Shown: in pieces, positions 13,401-28,400 of the stretch
Numbering within the stretch: the stretch's first letter is position 1
Layout: every line of letters begins with the position of its first letter
Assembly: GCF_016920785.2 (NCBI RefSeq)
Contig: NW_024609884.1
Coordinates: forward strand, 30,052,080-30,116,079
DNA from: Ixodes scapularis
Lineage: Eukaryota > Arthropoda > Arachnida > Ixodida > Ixodidae
Length of the DNA: 64,000 nucleotides
Direction of reading: 5' to 3'
Notes under the pieces: generated by a model
Database searches by the model: none
What the model was told of the DNA's origin: nothing
Seen by the model: the letters and a program-made list of their open reading frames with translations, nothing else
Made by a program: the position numbers and the translations under genes

Positions 13401-16400
13401 TTTGCCTATAACTGTTAAAAAAAAAGCGAAATTCGAGAAAAGAAAAGTTTCATTAAGTTCAATGCGCTCAGGTTCAGTGCAAATTAAAAACCAGTCAAAA
13501 AGTTGTTGCACGGCCCCTTTAAGCGCAAACGTTCTTGCGAAAAATTGTGCAATGACAATGAAATGAAGGTTTGACTAGGCTACTGCAACCGTCGTACATA
13601 CTAACACACAAGGAAGAAATCTGTGGAGGAATGGGCGCAACTTCTCTGGCACGCGCAATTCCCTCCTTAGCTTTGTTGTTCACATGGATGAGATGCCAGT
13701 GGAGACGTCAGCATTAGCAGCAGTATTTACAGGTTTTCACTCCTCACACCACCAAAGAAGAATTTAGCAGTTTCAACTCTTGGCACCCAGGATTTTAAAG
13801 ACAAAATATTATTAAAACCAAACTGATTTGCCGCCAACTGGGATTGTTTGTAACGCCCGGGCATCCCTCTGCCCCTTGGCTGCTGAGCTGGTAACACAGC
13901 TCCACATCACAAAGATCTGACATTTCCGTTGCGCGAGGCGCGCTTCACAGACAAATCCCTCAGATTTCTCCCTCGAGTGAATACCGCCTTAAAGGGATGC
14001 TGAACCGAAATTTGAATTTCCTAAAACACGCGGCAAAAGCGTGCAACGGGATGCTACAAACACCAAAACATCACTCATACAACGATATCTCAAACGGATG
14101 ACCATATTTTTCAAAAAAGGAGGCGCATTTTGCAGGAATGTTGACGTCATGTTTCTCCGAGAAGGAGAAGGAACGGTCTCGCGTCTTCTCCACCTCGCGG
14201 CCATGAGGGAGCGAAGCGAAGAGAGGAGGAAACACGGTATATTGACGTCACGCGCCTCGTCGGCCTGGTTCAATCACGACCCCTTTTTCCAAAAATACGG
14301 CCGTCCATTCAAGATATCGCCTTGCCAGTAGTTTTGTAGGGATTGTAGCGTCCCGCCTACATCTCCTGCATTGTTTTTTTTTAAATCCAAATTTCGGTTC
14401 ACCATTCCTTTAATCATGAGTAATATAGTTTCAAAGTGCCCATCAAATTGCTCCTCTCAAATTCTCAGACTTTCTAGGTTTTCCCCCAATATTTCTATTA
14501 AAATCTCTGACCAAAAAAAGGAAATGCAGCAGCCGTTTAAGCCAGAGCCGTATATTGGGAGAGTTTGGCCAGTGGGTGTGGCGAGGAAGGCGCCGGAGAG
14601 GAGAAAAGTAAATGAAAGGGAGGAGAGCGCTGAAGGAGCGAGAGAGAAAGAAGGGAGCAGAGAAGAGACGACCGCCATTTCTCCACAACGCTGTCGGAGA
14701 CTGGTCGGAGAAAAGCACTGGTGAGGCTACGCGTCGTCTGCTACGGGCCGACTTCTTTTTCGCCTGAATAAAAGTTTGTGGCCATACGCCGAAAAATCTT
14801 CCATTTATTATCTTTTTAACCCACCGAGGAATAACAGTATGTCATTTTCTTGCCAGAGCCAGCGATATAAAAGGAAATAATCGAGATTTAGATGCCAATC
14901 CCACGCATTCCGCCGGGAGAATGAACAAAAATGGAGGCCCTCCCAAATCAGCTGGGAGCAGCCGCGAGTTCACGCGCATGCGCTCATGCCTCTCGCTCTG
15001 CGCCGCGTGCCGATTGGGTCACTCAGGGGGAGAGCGTTACGGCGGCGAGATCATAGACTGACCAAACTCTCCCCATATACGGCTCTGGTTTAAGCTATTC
15101 CTGTTTAATCCGGTAAATCGAGGGGGGGGGGGGGGGGGGAGGGGGATGAGGAGGAGGAGGAGGAGGAGGAAGGGGGGGGGGGGGGGGGCCTTACGCTGCC
15201 CAATGATGCCTCGGGGAACTGTTACTCAGCACAAAAGCCATCGACGTCACGGCACGCCATACGTTCCCGCTTCGTTGAGTGTCACTGCGCCGCCCACATC
15301 GGTTATTTTCCCTGACAATTCCCCAACTTTTCCAGATGCTTTGAAATTCCCTAACAATTCCACGTTTTCCAGGTTGGTAGACACCCCGAGTGTGCGCAAA
15401 CGACTGGAAAACCCAGAATGTGTGCCCATCCTTTGTTGTATCACCATCTGTTTTGCGCTTTTAATTTAGGATGTACAACACTTAATCATGCGGTGCATCC
15501 AAAATATCTCCCCCAAGCTAAAACAATTTAATGAAAATTAAGAAAACAGTGTGTCCACCATCCTCTAAATACCACATTTACTGCGAGGGAAGACTCGCTG
15601 TAGTGGTATGAGGATGGCTTTTGAGGCAAGTGATGTGGTATTAAATCTAGATTCCATGGTATCTTGCCCAGAGACAACGAAGAACTGAAATGCTGTGATT
15701 AAGTAGTCCATAAACAAGATTCCTCTCTTCCAGGATTTACATTTTGTGAAATCTGGGAAGGGATAAAGTCGAGTGACTTTTCAAGACGAGATTAGAATTC
15801 TTCCCCCTCCAATTTTAAAACACAGAGGTAGCTCGAAATTGGAGTTTAAAACAACTGCACTTGTACAAAGCTTAAAACTTATCAAATTGCTTTTATGAAG
15901 CCTGTATGTGATGTTTTAACATATACATTTCACTGTCATACAGTTTTTTATGCCATACATTGCCCAGTAATCAAGTAAAATGTAGGCTTCTTCAATTTAT
16001 TGTGCATTTGCAAGCATTCACGAGTTGGAGCCTTTGTGTGGTGCTCACCACTTGTCGAGATGGCATGTGGGTGCACAATACTCCGTTCTCTTTGGGAGCA
16101 CACAGGGTGGCTCTAGATGCAGCCTTCCCTCTTAGCAAGAAAACCTTGGATGATAAACCAACAGTACAAACAAGCCTTAAGACCAAAGGTGCATCAAGCC
16201 TGAAACTGCACCACACATTCTTGCAAGTGTCGACTGAAGCACCAACCAAAACGTCCTTCCCCAGTAAGAGTAGGCTTATATTCAACTAGGTGTAAGACAC
16301 CATTTATTCAGCACAGCCACTGTATATGTTATTACAAAGTAAGCAAGTACTCACCTCGAATAGCGTATGCCAGGTATGTTCCAGAGACGTGCACACAGAC

Positions 16401-19400
16401 ATGCTTTCCAAGGTTGTACTTCAGCTCCCAACCATAGTCCACAATATTCTTTATCTTTACCTGCTTGAACAAGGGAGCTTGTTAGGAAGGAAGCAGGAAA
16501 AATTAAACTGAATGCCATATATCAAATCATTCAACTGACCCTGTTGCTGCTACTTGTGCTGTCATGTGGTGGGCTAACAACTACATGAACCTCTTGGCCA
16601 AAAACGTCGACACTCACATCCTCTTCATTCTCCGAGAGATGTCTGCAAAGAAGATTGGCTCAGCATGCACATCAAGCCCGGACTCGAGTAAACTGCCACA
16701 GAAAAAGCACCCCTGTATATAATGCTAGGAGAAACTCTTCTTTATAGACCACTTTCAAAATTCAGTACCATCTGGTGGCTCATACATCAGTTTAATTTTT
16801 GCCAACAGCGGTCATGAAACTATTTTATCAGGCACCGTCGGTTCCATGCATTAATAGAAGGTGAGAATGTGTTCCTCACTACCCACATTCAGTCTTTCCT
16901 GCTGTAAACAAAGCATAACAGTTTTCTTAAGGCCAATGTACACTTTGCGCTTTCTACTTTTGCACACCTCCTCCTTTCCGATATCCTCTCCACATTCAAG
17001 GGTGGAAGCAAGCTTCAGCCTTTTGGAGCAGGTCTGGGAGCAACAAAGAAGCAGCTTTAGAGCAGCTCAGGAGCAACAAAAGTAGAGTTTCAGAGTTTCA
17101 TAGCAATAAAAGTAAATCTTGAAGCTGGTCACCCTGGTAAACTCTGGGCAGATGCATTTTTCTAAATACAAAAAAATATCAATGAAAAGCATCTCCATGT
17201 GACGTTCCAGAACTATTTCCGAACATACCCTTTCCTTAAATAAATTCCAGCCCATAGCATAAAATTATTTGAATGGCAGCTAGTGAGAAGTGTCCTGGCA
17301 GCAGGTTTGTTCCTTTCATGGATTTACAATAGAAGGCAGAGTCAACAAAAGAAGCACAACTTAAGCCTCCTGAAAACAAAATGTGCCTATTTAACAACAT
17401 AAATCACAAGTTCCATAAATTGAGAACGAAATTATTTCAAGATGCAATAGTATGGTATGAAATAAACTACAACACTGACTACAGTTTTCATTATTAGGAA
17501 ATACAAACGTTCCAAGTCCCTGTTTAGCAAACAAGAGTACTCCAATACTCAGCAAAGTACAAAGCTACTGCATCTGATAGAAGTACAAATGCAAAACATT
17601 GAAAACTTCATTATACCACCTATACCATCCCTGCTCATACATACACACTTAATTAACCCCTACTGGAACAGGCATGACTGACTAAAAACGAAAAACTTGC
17701 TTAGGATTTTAATAAAAAAAAAGTGACTGACAAAACTAGCAAGTAAGACCATAAAACGGAAAGTTTTCCTCACAAGTCAATCGCTTGGATGCGTTCTAGC
17801 ACAATGGTTTAGAATTTGCTTCGCTCAGCAGGACATTCCCACTGTTCCTTGTCATCCCGCTGGCTTCCTGTTTGTGTGCCAGATCTGTGTTCTTCCCGTA
17901 CATCATTTACAAAAAAATATACAGATGACTGAGGCAACCAATTATCGCTTTTATATGTTACGTTTACGACATGAATGAGGAGCACGGAAGAGGTCTCAGC
18001 AAAAGCACAGACCCCAAAACATGCAAAAAAAGAAAATATTATGCCAAACATTTGTTTAATTGTTGTAGAGTAGTTATTGCTTTCCCCAGAGATTAGATAG
18101 GTGACCACATGCCAGCAGGCTCTTAAGTATGTTTATATAGACCAACACGTGGACCTGACGTCACGCAGCTGCGGTGGCGCTGTCGACGGCACGGTGCATG
18201 AGCAGAAGTTTAACTTCACACGAATCTGGTTTCTGCGCACGCGCAGTGCCCACACCTGGCGTGGGTAAACGCGGGCTTGTTTGTAAACAGCGTGTCGGTC
18301 TATACCATATGGTCCTGAAAGAATGCCCACCCAAAACAAAAATGTAAATGGTGCGAGTACGTGTGTGCCGGGAATGGGGGGGGGGAGGGGGCACGGGACA
18401 ATACAAGTTACGTGAAATGGGAACTCTTCGACTTTAAAGTTTTTTAATTTTTTCCCTCACCAAACTCTCCATTTTAAACAGCATGATTAACTATCACCAG
18501 CTTGCCTGCACACTCACTGACTTTTCATTCACAATACATATAGACACGGCCTGTCACAGGTACGGCAGCAGAACGTCGACGCAGCGCATTCGTGCTTCAC
18601 AGTGCAGTATACACGCAAGAATCCGGCCACTAATAACTTGGGTGTCACGGGAACTGATACTGCGCATGCAAATCGCAGACAAAAAAATAATAGAAAATTA
18701 TGGATGAGGCATGCTTGCGTGTCACTGTGCGATAAGCACGAGGGAACCCGTGAAAAAACACATTTGTCACGTACCGATACCGCAGATCAGGTGGTGGATG
18801 CGATTAAAAAAACGGCATGAGTGATTTCTCGGGGGCGGGCGTTCATACGAGGCTTTGCAAGATATGCAATTTAATGCCGCCCGCCCGCCCGCCCGCCCGC
18901 CCGCCCGCCCGCCCGCCCCGCGCCCCGCCCCCCCGCCCCCGCCCGCCCGCCCCGCCCCCGTGCAGGTGGTATCCCCAATACATGCGGCCATGCTCAGTGC
19001 CACTGTGCAAAAGGAAAAAAAGAGTAAATAAATGACGAAACGATGCCTCGAGGCATCATTTTGTTGTTTGTCAGAGTAGTGATGCGTACTCTGACAAAAA
19101 GCCACCTATGCATATCCCATTTTCGGAAATCAGATCTACACGCCGTTGACACAACCGTATCGGTATGCAGACCGTTACCGTGTTCCGCATACCGCACTCC
19201 CGGAGCCTATGAAACAAGCTTTTAAGCGCGTGCCCCGCAGTCATGGTATCACTCGGAAGTGCGCTTATAAGCATGCTTCAAAGGCTCGGGGGAGAGCGGT
19301 GTGCAGAACACGGTAACTGTTTGCTAAGAGTGCCTATTCGTTTAAAATTACCTAAACGAACACAACACGGTAAATTACTGTGGCCCATAAAGAAGAATAC

Positions 19401-22400
19401 TCCAATAAATATAGCTTAAAAAATTAAAAAAAAAAAAAAAAAAAACTTTTTTAGCTGTTTTGGTGCGACATGTGCGCTTGGGAGCAGGATTGTGCAGCGA
19501 AAGGGGATTGGCGCACAATGGCGCACAATGGCGCAGCGCTTTCGTTCCTGCACTTTTTACCTTGCCCCAACTTGGCTCCCCTCACAGCTTAGGAGAGGGG
19601 AGCGTTAAGAGGATTATCTTCCCTGCAGAAAACAGAGGTTGTATGCCGGCCTTTAACCAAACGTTTTCATCCCACAGGCATGCGAACAAGATAAGTCAAT
19701 GCAAGTAAGAATGAAAAAAAAAAAAAAAAAAAAGGGACCACTTTGGAAAGAATCCCAAGATGGGTAAGCAGCAACCTACGACCCATCCCAGGAAAAGATA
19801 AGAAATATTGTTTGCAAGGCAATTAATTATGTTGTGACGAGGCAGGAGCACATTATACTATTTTGTTTGAGGTATTCGCAACTTCAACAGTGGAGTAATT
19901 TGGAAGCACCTTTTGAGCAGCCAAAACTTCACTTTGGAGCAGCAAAGAGTACTTTTGCAGCGTAAGCAGACATTTTTATTTTTGTACCAGTGCAAATATC
20001 ATGTTAAGATTTATGTGTTTGTCTACTTTGCTCTTCTGCCTCTGTGATATCTTTCGATAGCATCAACAGCATCGCGGGTTAGATTCCCTAGTTAACAATT
20101 TAATTATGCATAGAAGTACAGGGCACCGTAACAAGATGCGATAAATGAACGACAGCAGAAACTTCTGTGCATGGTTATTTTAGTTATGAAATCAAACTTA
20201 AACCAAATAGTATTGTCCACAGAAATAATGATAGAATATAGTAATTTTGAGAACCCAAATTTATGGTTTCTTCAAGTTCTAGCGATTTACATAGAATGCA
20301 AAGCTTTTGTCGTTTGATTATGAATATCAATGGCATTTTATAAGCAGAACTTCATGACAACAAAAATCAGCATGTAAACGATAAATATTTAGTTTGATTG
20401 TTCTGTCCGTCCCTATGTTTATTCTTTCTGTTTTTTTTTATGGTAAATATGCTTTATTAAAAAAAATCCCACCACAGGTTATTTCCAGGCTTGCATTTAC
20501 TGCGCCAGCTAATTTAGTTTTAATTCTCTGTATTCACTGTGCCATCGCACAGATAGAAGCTATATAAAGTTATAACTAAATGAGAGTTGACATAAAACTA
20601 AACATATGAAGCAGTTCATAAAGCTTTCTTGCGATACTCAAGTATCCTTGATGAATCTTGAATATTAAAAAGATATTGTCAGAATATTGCTATCATATAT
20701 ACTAGCCACAGTTTTTTTTTTCAGGAACCATGTAACATTCTGCTTGGGAGGAGTGATTTTTCCTCAGCATGAGGGTGCACTGCGACGAAGCATGATATGC
20801 AAAATTGCAATGCCTATTACACAGTGACAAGCTGTCACGGTTCAGGGTCCAACCGTTGGATAAGGAGAAAAAAGTGCACGATGATGAAAGAGGTAAAGGT
20901 ATATTATATAAAGAGGGGAGCAAAAAGAGCAGTAATAAACTAAAACACAGATGTACAAAAATTATCAAGTCTCACATGTTTGTTTGCACGTGGCGATCTG
21001 ATTTTCGGTCTTTGCTGTTGACGGTGTAGCCTAGGTCGGTCAGGTCAGTGTCACCGCGAAATCCGTCGGGTATTTTATCTCGTTTCCTTCCTCCAGTTTT
21101 CTTTGGCCACAGCCTTGATTTCCTGAGACTTTAGTTGGACACTAAGTTACATCAACAAATTCGGTCGTCGCCTGGTACCTTCATCGCCACCCTTGTGGTT
21201 GCTCGGGTCGCTGCCGACAGTCCCACGCCAGCGCCGAGCCAATGTCGATGTCTCCTTTCCTATTCGTTGGTGTTCGCCGAGCCTTCCCCGGGTCATCGCC
21301 GGGTTCCTTTCAGTGTCTTCGGGGCACCATCCTGAAGCTGCGCCTCTTTTCGGGTCGTCGCCGAAATCTGGCTCCGCTGCTTCGGATGATCTTTTTTCCA
21401 CTCGCCTCTAGTCCGCTTCTTTGTCCTTTCGAACTAGCAGTTCATACGGCAATGGCACCGGCGACAATCTAGGCGGCAAGATGGAGTGTCCCAGCGGTGA
21501 TGGAGCGTGACCAGTCGCTGGTGGACTTGCCCCGGAGTGACGCCGAGGTCTAATCATTCTACCGAATGACTGCCTGCCATTCTTCGATGCTCGCGCTTCT
21601 CTTGTTCCTTTTCTTTGACGTGAAACATGACACAAGCACACTCAACAATGCTAGCTATGCAGTCAGAACAGACAACAAGCATGAGATATGTTGTGAAACT
21701 TCCAGTTACTGTCAATGTTTGATACAGAGATCAAATCTAATATGATGCTATTTTTGGAAATTCGCACTATAGCCTACTGCAACGATCCAGCCATGTAACA
21801 GGCCCGATGTATGATATTTACAGTACTAATAAAGTGAAAATAAGTTTTGGCACAAATTCCTCACATTTTAGCAAAATGTAGCAGGATGTAGCAGGGCAAA
21901 TGCTTTGGCGCAGTTTGGCGCAGAAATCGCATCAGTGAGTGCATTCAATCTCGATTCCTCTTGTTCACACTTTTGCCGACGGGCTGTGCCAGTCGGCACA
22001 GCCTGTCGGCTGCCACTTCGATAGGCGGCAGTAGAGCCACGAAATAAGCTATGCTTCAGAGTAACGACAGGCCTCACCCTACTAGCACTGTAGGGTCAAG
22101 AAAGCTGTAATCTCGCACTTGCAGCTTTCTCGGAATTGTAGAAGTATACATTTTTTTTTTCTTCAAGGGTTCAGAATTAAAAAAAAAAGTGAGCTTTCAT
22201 TGTTTCTTTTTTTTTTTTTTTAGCCCAGGGGCTAAGTTGTTGGTCACCAGAAAAGAGGTGATATGGGTTAATTAGCTAGCTAATTAACAAAAAGCTTCTA
22301 ATTAACATTTTAGATTTTCATTTTTGAGAGTGTAACAAAGGTACACTTGTAAACATGCTGCCGAAATTGCCTGCAGAGCGGACACGTGGCTCGGGGAGCC

Positions 22401-25400
22401 GGCGCAGGGACCGACATCACAGGCACTCTTTGCTCGCATTGGTGTAGATTGAAGCCATGTACAAGTGTGACATTTCTCACCCCGTAGCACCCACTGCAAA
22501 TTTTTTTTATCAAAATTTCACATCGCGGTTAGATTAGAATGAGGTGAAGCGTCAACTGTCTAATAAATTGATTATCCCCCAAAGAATTAAAATTTAAAAA
22601 CTTAATAAAAACATTTTAGTTAATTCTAATTAACTAAAATCTAATCTACTAAACCAGAGGCTCTCAACCACTGATGCTTCGCGGACCCCTTGTGGATCGG
22701 CGAAGGTGGTGGAGGACCCCTTCGTGGAGAGGGGAAGCAAAATGTTAAAAAGGGCTGTGTGAAGTAGACTTCTCTCATTGATATACACACGAGAAAACTC
22801 AAGCTAAATTGTGAAAGTTTCTTCTCAATCAGAAAAAAAAAACAGAACTTTTATTTCTGGGCTTGACAGGTGAGGCAGGGCTTTGCGGACCCCTAAAATG
22901 CCTTCGCGGACCTCAAAGGGTCCGCAGACCCCCATTTGAGAACCACTGTAATAAACTAATTTCCCCTTGTTTTTAGTGGCCCTAACTTAAAAAAATTGTA
23001 ACACAAGTCTTTTCTTAATTTTTTTTTTTTAAAGGGGTTATGAACAGAAAATGTATCTGCCAGATTTTAATTTTCTTATATTCACTAAAGGAGCTGTGCA
23101 ACGATTTTAAGGTTGAAAGAATTTGTATCCTCTGCTTTTGACATTGTTTTGTTTTGTCACAAAGAACAGGAAACACACCTTCTTCCTTCGAAATGTTGCG
23201 ATTCTGCCCCGTAATCGCGAGGCAAAAATTAGAATATTCCCCGACCTGCAGCCGCGAACGGCGGCCTTGAGAAACATGCGCCATGACGTCAATGGGGGAC
23301 TTGTGAAAAGATAGAAAGTTGTGCAAACACCTGCTCAACGAAAGGTAATTTTTCTATAAATCTTGTCGTTCCAACAGAAATATAAATGCGTCAAAAACCT
23401 GGTATCATCGACAAAACTTTTATAATACGGAGTTTTAGTGGCGCCATCTATCCGAGGTCAACAAAACCGTCAGCTCTATCTGCTACCGCGAACAGCTGCC
23501 AGAAGCCGGAGGGGAAAGGGGGCAGAGCCGGACGGGGATGGCTGGACCCGGGTGAGACTTTCCTCCTTTCGCCATGATGATCGCTCTGCGCAAGCACGTG
23601 GCTCTATGTGGTCGCGAGCGGGTGAGTTCTCGCTCCTCAGTGATATGGCTGTAGAGAGAGAGCTTCACCATCACCCTGCGCGTCCCCCCATTAACGTCGC
23701 TGAGTACGTGACTCGGAAGATGGTGAAAGAGTTGAGAGGTGCCGAAAACCTCAATCTTTGTCCATTTTTAAAATAGAAACTAAGACATGCAGGCAAAAGC
23801 ATTCTTTTTGTTCTTTATTCAGAAGGGTCGAGACACCAACTCCCCAATTATTTGAGCAAAGCACTGAAATTGTTGTACAGCTCCTCTAAACCACAAAGAC
23901 ATTGATTCTTAAGTATTATGGAAAAATACTGCATCTGCATTTTATAAGCCATGTTTAAGAATCACATATTTTGGACTCTGTAATGATTATGCGACACCCT
24001 ACAACAGCATGAGCAACAAAACATCATGGTAGCTATGTAAAAAGGTTGAACAGATATTCAACTTTATCTAATCTTCAAATAATAAGTTAGAAGTAATAAA
24101 ACCTTTGAATTATTTATAGTCGCCCATGTATTACTTGGGCGTCACTACATCACATGATTAGGATACAGTTTCGGTTTCAAATGTATCCGGGTCTTCTGTC
24201 GTTTGGTAATCATCGTAACCATGCTGCTCGTCCCGCCAAGGCTCACATTCGTTTGGAGTGTGGTTGTGGAACCTCAGAGTAGATTAGAATTATAACAAAA
24301 CAAAGTGAAGCAAAAAAAAATATATATATATATAATTTAAATTGGATAACTGTTTTTTAACAGACAGAAGCCAATATGTTCACTATAATAAAACTGACTC
24401 TGATAAACTACTCGTTACTTCAGGTGTACTCCAGGGCTCCGAGCTTGGGCCACTTTTGTTTTGGGTTTTCGTTAATGACACATCATTTAACATAAATGTT
24501 CCACTTAAAATGTTTGCAGATGATTGTATTTTATAGTACAAAATAAGAAACCACAATGACAACCTTAAACTACAGGAAACTTCAGGGGAAATATTGAATT
24601 GGTGCAACATGTGGCAAATGAAGCTAAATTATAAGACAGCCGTCATGACAGTTTCGCGCAAAACAGAGCCGATCCACTTTAAAGGGGCAGTGCAACAATT
24701 TTCAGACTTTGGCCAATTAACTGCGGAAATTAATCTCCGTCACCTATGGAACGAAAAACCAAAAGCCGCATTTTCTTGCGAGCGCTAGTTCTTATTTAAA
24801 AAAAAAAAAAAAAAAAGAAACAAATCGAAGGTCAAAGTGCCTCTCAACTCTCCACGCCGACTTTTGAGCGACGTCTCTGGGGGTTCACGTGGTTTCCCCT
24901 TGGGCCCTCTCTTCAGAGACCAGCCGCTTCCTCCGCGATTGTCGACTTTCAAAGGATTAGCCTCGTCGAAGGTCGCGGCAAGCGATGGACACAAAGGACG
25001 GTTCGCCACGGGGCTGACGGCGAGTGTAGCAGCGGACGGGGACAGGGTTTGTTGACTTCCGCGTATCCCCCAGAGACGCCGTCACTTTAGTTCCCGTAGC
25101 CGCCACTGGCGGCTGCAGATCGGCGAATAATTCGTTTTTTGCCTTGTGATTACGCAGCAGAATAGCCGTTTTTTGGGGAAAGGCGACGCATTTTTGGTCA
25201 GTTGGGCTTGTATAAACAATATAAAAAATGCAAACTGGCAATTCTTTCAATATTAAAACCGTTGCACTGCCCCTTTAATTACGTACTTGAAGGGCAACCT
25301 CTCAGACGAGTCGAAGAATACAAATATTTAGGACTTGTTTTTAACACTAAACTCAATTGGAATCAGCACTTTGCTAATAAAGCGAGGAGCACTTTGTTCA

Positions 25401-28400
25401 CCTTGAGAAGGAAATTAAAATTCGCTGATTCAGATACTAAACTTAATGCCTATAAAAGTTTTGTTAGACCTGTGTTAGATTACGCCAGTTCACTGTGGCA
25501 CCCTCACACACAAACTGGTATTCTCAGGCTTGCAGGTATTCAGAAACTAGCTGCTCGGTTAATTTTTAATACTTTTCGTACAGGAACCTCATCTACAGAA
25601 CTGCTTCTCAGGGTGCAGCTTCAGCAATTGCAAACAAGAGCAAAAATTGATAGATTAAAAGTACTGTAGAATATTCTTAACGGCACTATTCAAACCAAAA
25701 GCTCTAGCTACTTAGAACCATTATTGACAGGGTCCCGACACCTAAACCATACTAGAGCATTGAAACAATACAGGTCTAAGAATGACTGTTCTGGATATTC
25801 TTTCTTTCCTCTGGGAATTCAAGATTAGAATGAGCTACCAAGCAATATTGTCATTCTAACACCTGTTTAAAATTTCATTACTCCTGTGGAAAGTTTACTT
25901 ACCCGAGTTTTTTCTTTTTCTATTTATGACTGTACCCACTTCTACTAAGGCTCCTTGAGTGGAGATAGTGGTATTTCCAAATAAATAAATAAAAAGGATT
26001 CAAGCCCAGAACTTCATGAAATCAGTAGCAAAGAGGGCATGCATGTGACCTCTGGACTACCAGCACATCCGTTTTGGGCCGCTATTTTTCAGAGCTGTAG
26101 TCCTAGGACGTTGACTAGTTTTCCCAGGATCGGCTTTAGGGTTGCGAGTATTCCTCCTTTACCACAATCTTCCTCAGCAGTAACTTTACATGCCACTCCT
26201 TAAATACAGTAGGGCGAGTCATTTTGCTTATATTTCCAACTTTCTCGTCCTTTTTCTGCAAACACGTCAGCAATTTCCTGGTTGACACGAGAACATATTT
26301 GAAGCTCATCATTTGACAATTGTACCGGGACGCAACTTGACAGATCGAAGTTCCAAACAAATCCTCCTAACTCTCCTCTGTAGCATGACATACGGTAGCA
26401 CAAACAACGTAGTGTCTGCGTACGGCTCCGACTGCGGTTTAAAGGGAAGCTGAAGAGCTTTTCGAAAAAAAATGAGTTAATGGTTGATTCTGACGCGTTT
26501 GTGCCTGCTGAGTCCAAATATCACAACCATTTGACCCAAAATAATCCCTAAACGTGAAAAAAAGCGAAGAAATCAGAAGCGATCGCCGCAGCGGCACGCC
26601 ATTGGCTAGCCACGCGTGACGCGCCACTACGCCGTAAAAGGACCATCTCGATTCTCGTTTGCTCCGTCGCTTCCGGAAGTAGCCGGGCGCCGGGTCTTCT
26701 GCTCTTGTAAATCGGGTTCGGCTTCTGATTTTTCGAAATCTCTCGGTGGATCCGAAAGAGGAATGTGTCCAGACGACCCTCGACGTGACAAAGTACGCGT
26801 TCGAGCCGTTGGCAAAGTAGGAAAATGACCCCCCGCAGTAATAAACACAGAGATGAGGAACAGCTTGCGCGGACACGAGCGACATGGCCGGCTTTGTATC
26901 TTCAGGAACGTACTGACCGCTACTTATTGTAACCTAAAACGTTGACAATAAACGGAGTGCTATTGACGGGACGCCTCAAGCCGGATTAGCGCAACCCTTC
27001 TCAAAACGGTTCGTCAGAGGACAGGAATTTTGCGCACATCGGCCTTCGTGCTTGCCAGCTGGTGGACGCGTGAGCGTGCAGACTGCATTGTTCATCAAGG
27101 CTGAAATGGTTTGAAGGGATAGTATAATCGGGCTTCGGGCGACGGGAGAGCTTCCCCTGAGATGAGACGGGTGATAAGATTGGGTCGCCGTCCTGCCAAC
27201 GCCATGTCCTTGGGCACTATGCGTATAACTGCGCAAAAGGTCCATTCTTGTCATAGCAGTACCCTCTGTTGCGTTTAGTTTGTTTGCCGCAAACTAAAGC
27301 GGAGAGGTGTGCCCACACCCCTTAATTTTATGTCGAATTCGTTAAAGCTTCCTGGGCCTCTACATTCGCATACTTCTACCAAGATTCGTTGACTGCATCA
27401 CACCGCCACCAGGCATTATCATCGTCCGATCGCATTTCTACTGCACAAAGAATTGTTGCATTACACAAACTTTATACGGAAAACACTGCGTAACTTGTAA
27501 AAAAAGAACTCAATTCAGAACAGAAGGTCACATGCTTTATATTTCCACAAGGCTCTCCTGAAGAGAATATGAACCTTTGGAAGGAAAATTTAACACAATT
27601 TAGGTTTACGTTTAAAAATTATGTGACCTCGAATAATGTCAGCAACTGTAAAAAAAAAGTTTATGCTAAAACAAGTTGCACCGTGAAAGTCGCATTATGA
27701 ATTGCATGACTACTTATTAGAGCAAGCCCTCCTCTCCCAAGTGACTGGGTAGCCGAGTAGATTAAAAGCAAAAGAAAATAATCTTGGGCTACCCAAGATT
27801 GTTGTCTTTTGTTTCCCAGATTTCCCGGACTGAAGTCGGTCTGGAAAATATGGTCACTTCAACAATATAAGAAATCAACACTAAAACACTAATATAAGGC
27901 GGTTAACACAAGAGAGCGAATAGAAACCCGCTATTCGCGGCTAAATGATCGCGGCTTTTCTAGCACATTGCACAATTCTAATAACGTTATAGTTTTTTTT
28001 CTAGAACAGTCGACCTACAATTCCTAGCCAGTTACGTTTCCTCTTGGCTTGTGACTTTTAATGCGCTGAATTGCCTTTGTACTTTCAAAGATGGTCGGCA
28101 GAGCGTCGGATTCAGGCAAGCCTTCTTCAGACCCAAACCCATACGTACATAGTTTTCATATGCGCCGTCCGAAACACGTTTCGAACAAAAAACGGTGTAT
28201 GTGCTCAAACCCGCCACCCCTTTAAAATCTCGGGGACGAAGTGGAAAAGTCAGTAAGCGGGAAGAACAACTGCGACGAGCGCTGTTCGTGAAAGTTGGCG
28301 GCTACACAGGAGTACGGCGTCGTGCAACACAGCACGAGTCACTTGGTTCGGTGCCACGAGAATTCCGCAAACCCGTGAACAAACAAGAAAACAATCAACA

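Larger units (their letters stand above)
16643..20832. other. EDC4 intron 1, left part: no coding exon seen
   Basis: Apart from the decayed TIR element, the GC tract, a 16-bp palindrome (GATGCCTCGAGGCATC at 19042) and A-runs, I see nothing functional in this stretch. Confidence 0.6.

Noticed and set aside
18878..18960. CCCG tract as a CRISPR-like or regulatory array
   Set aside because: Simple low-complexity repeat without spacers.
24186..24300. 5' continuation of the retrotransposon ORF
   Set aside because: No RT-like residues before about 24342; the copy looks 5'-truncated next to an A-rich/TA tract.
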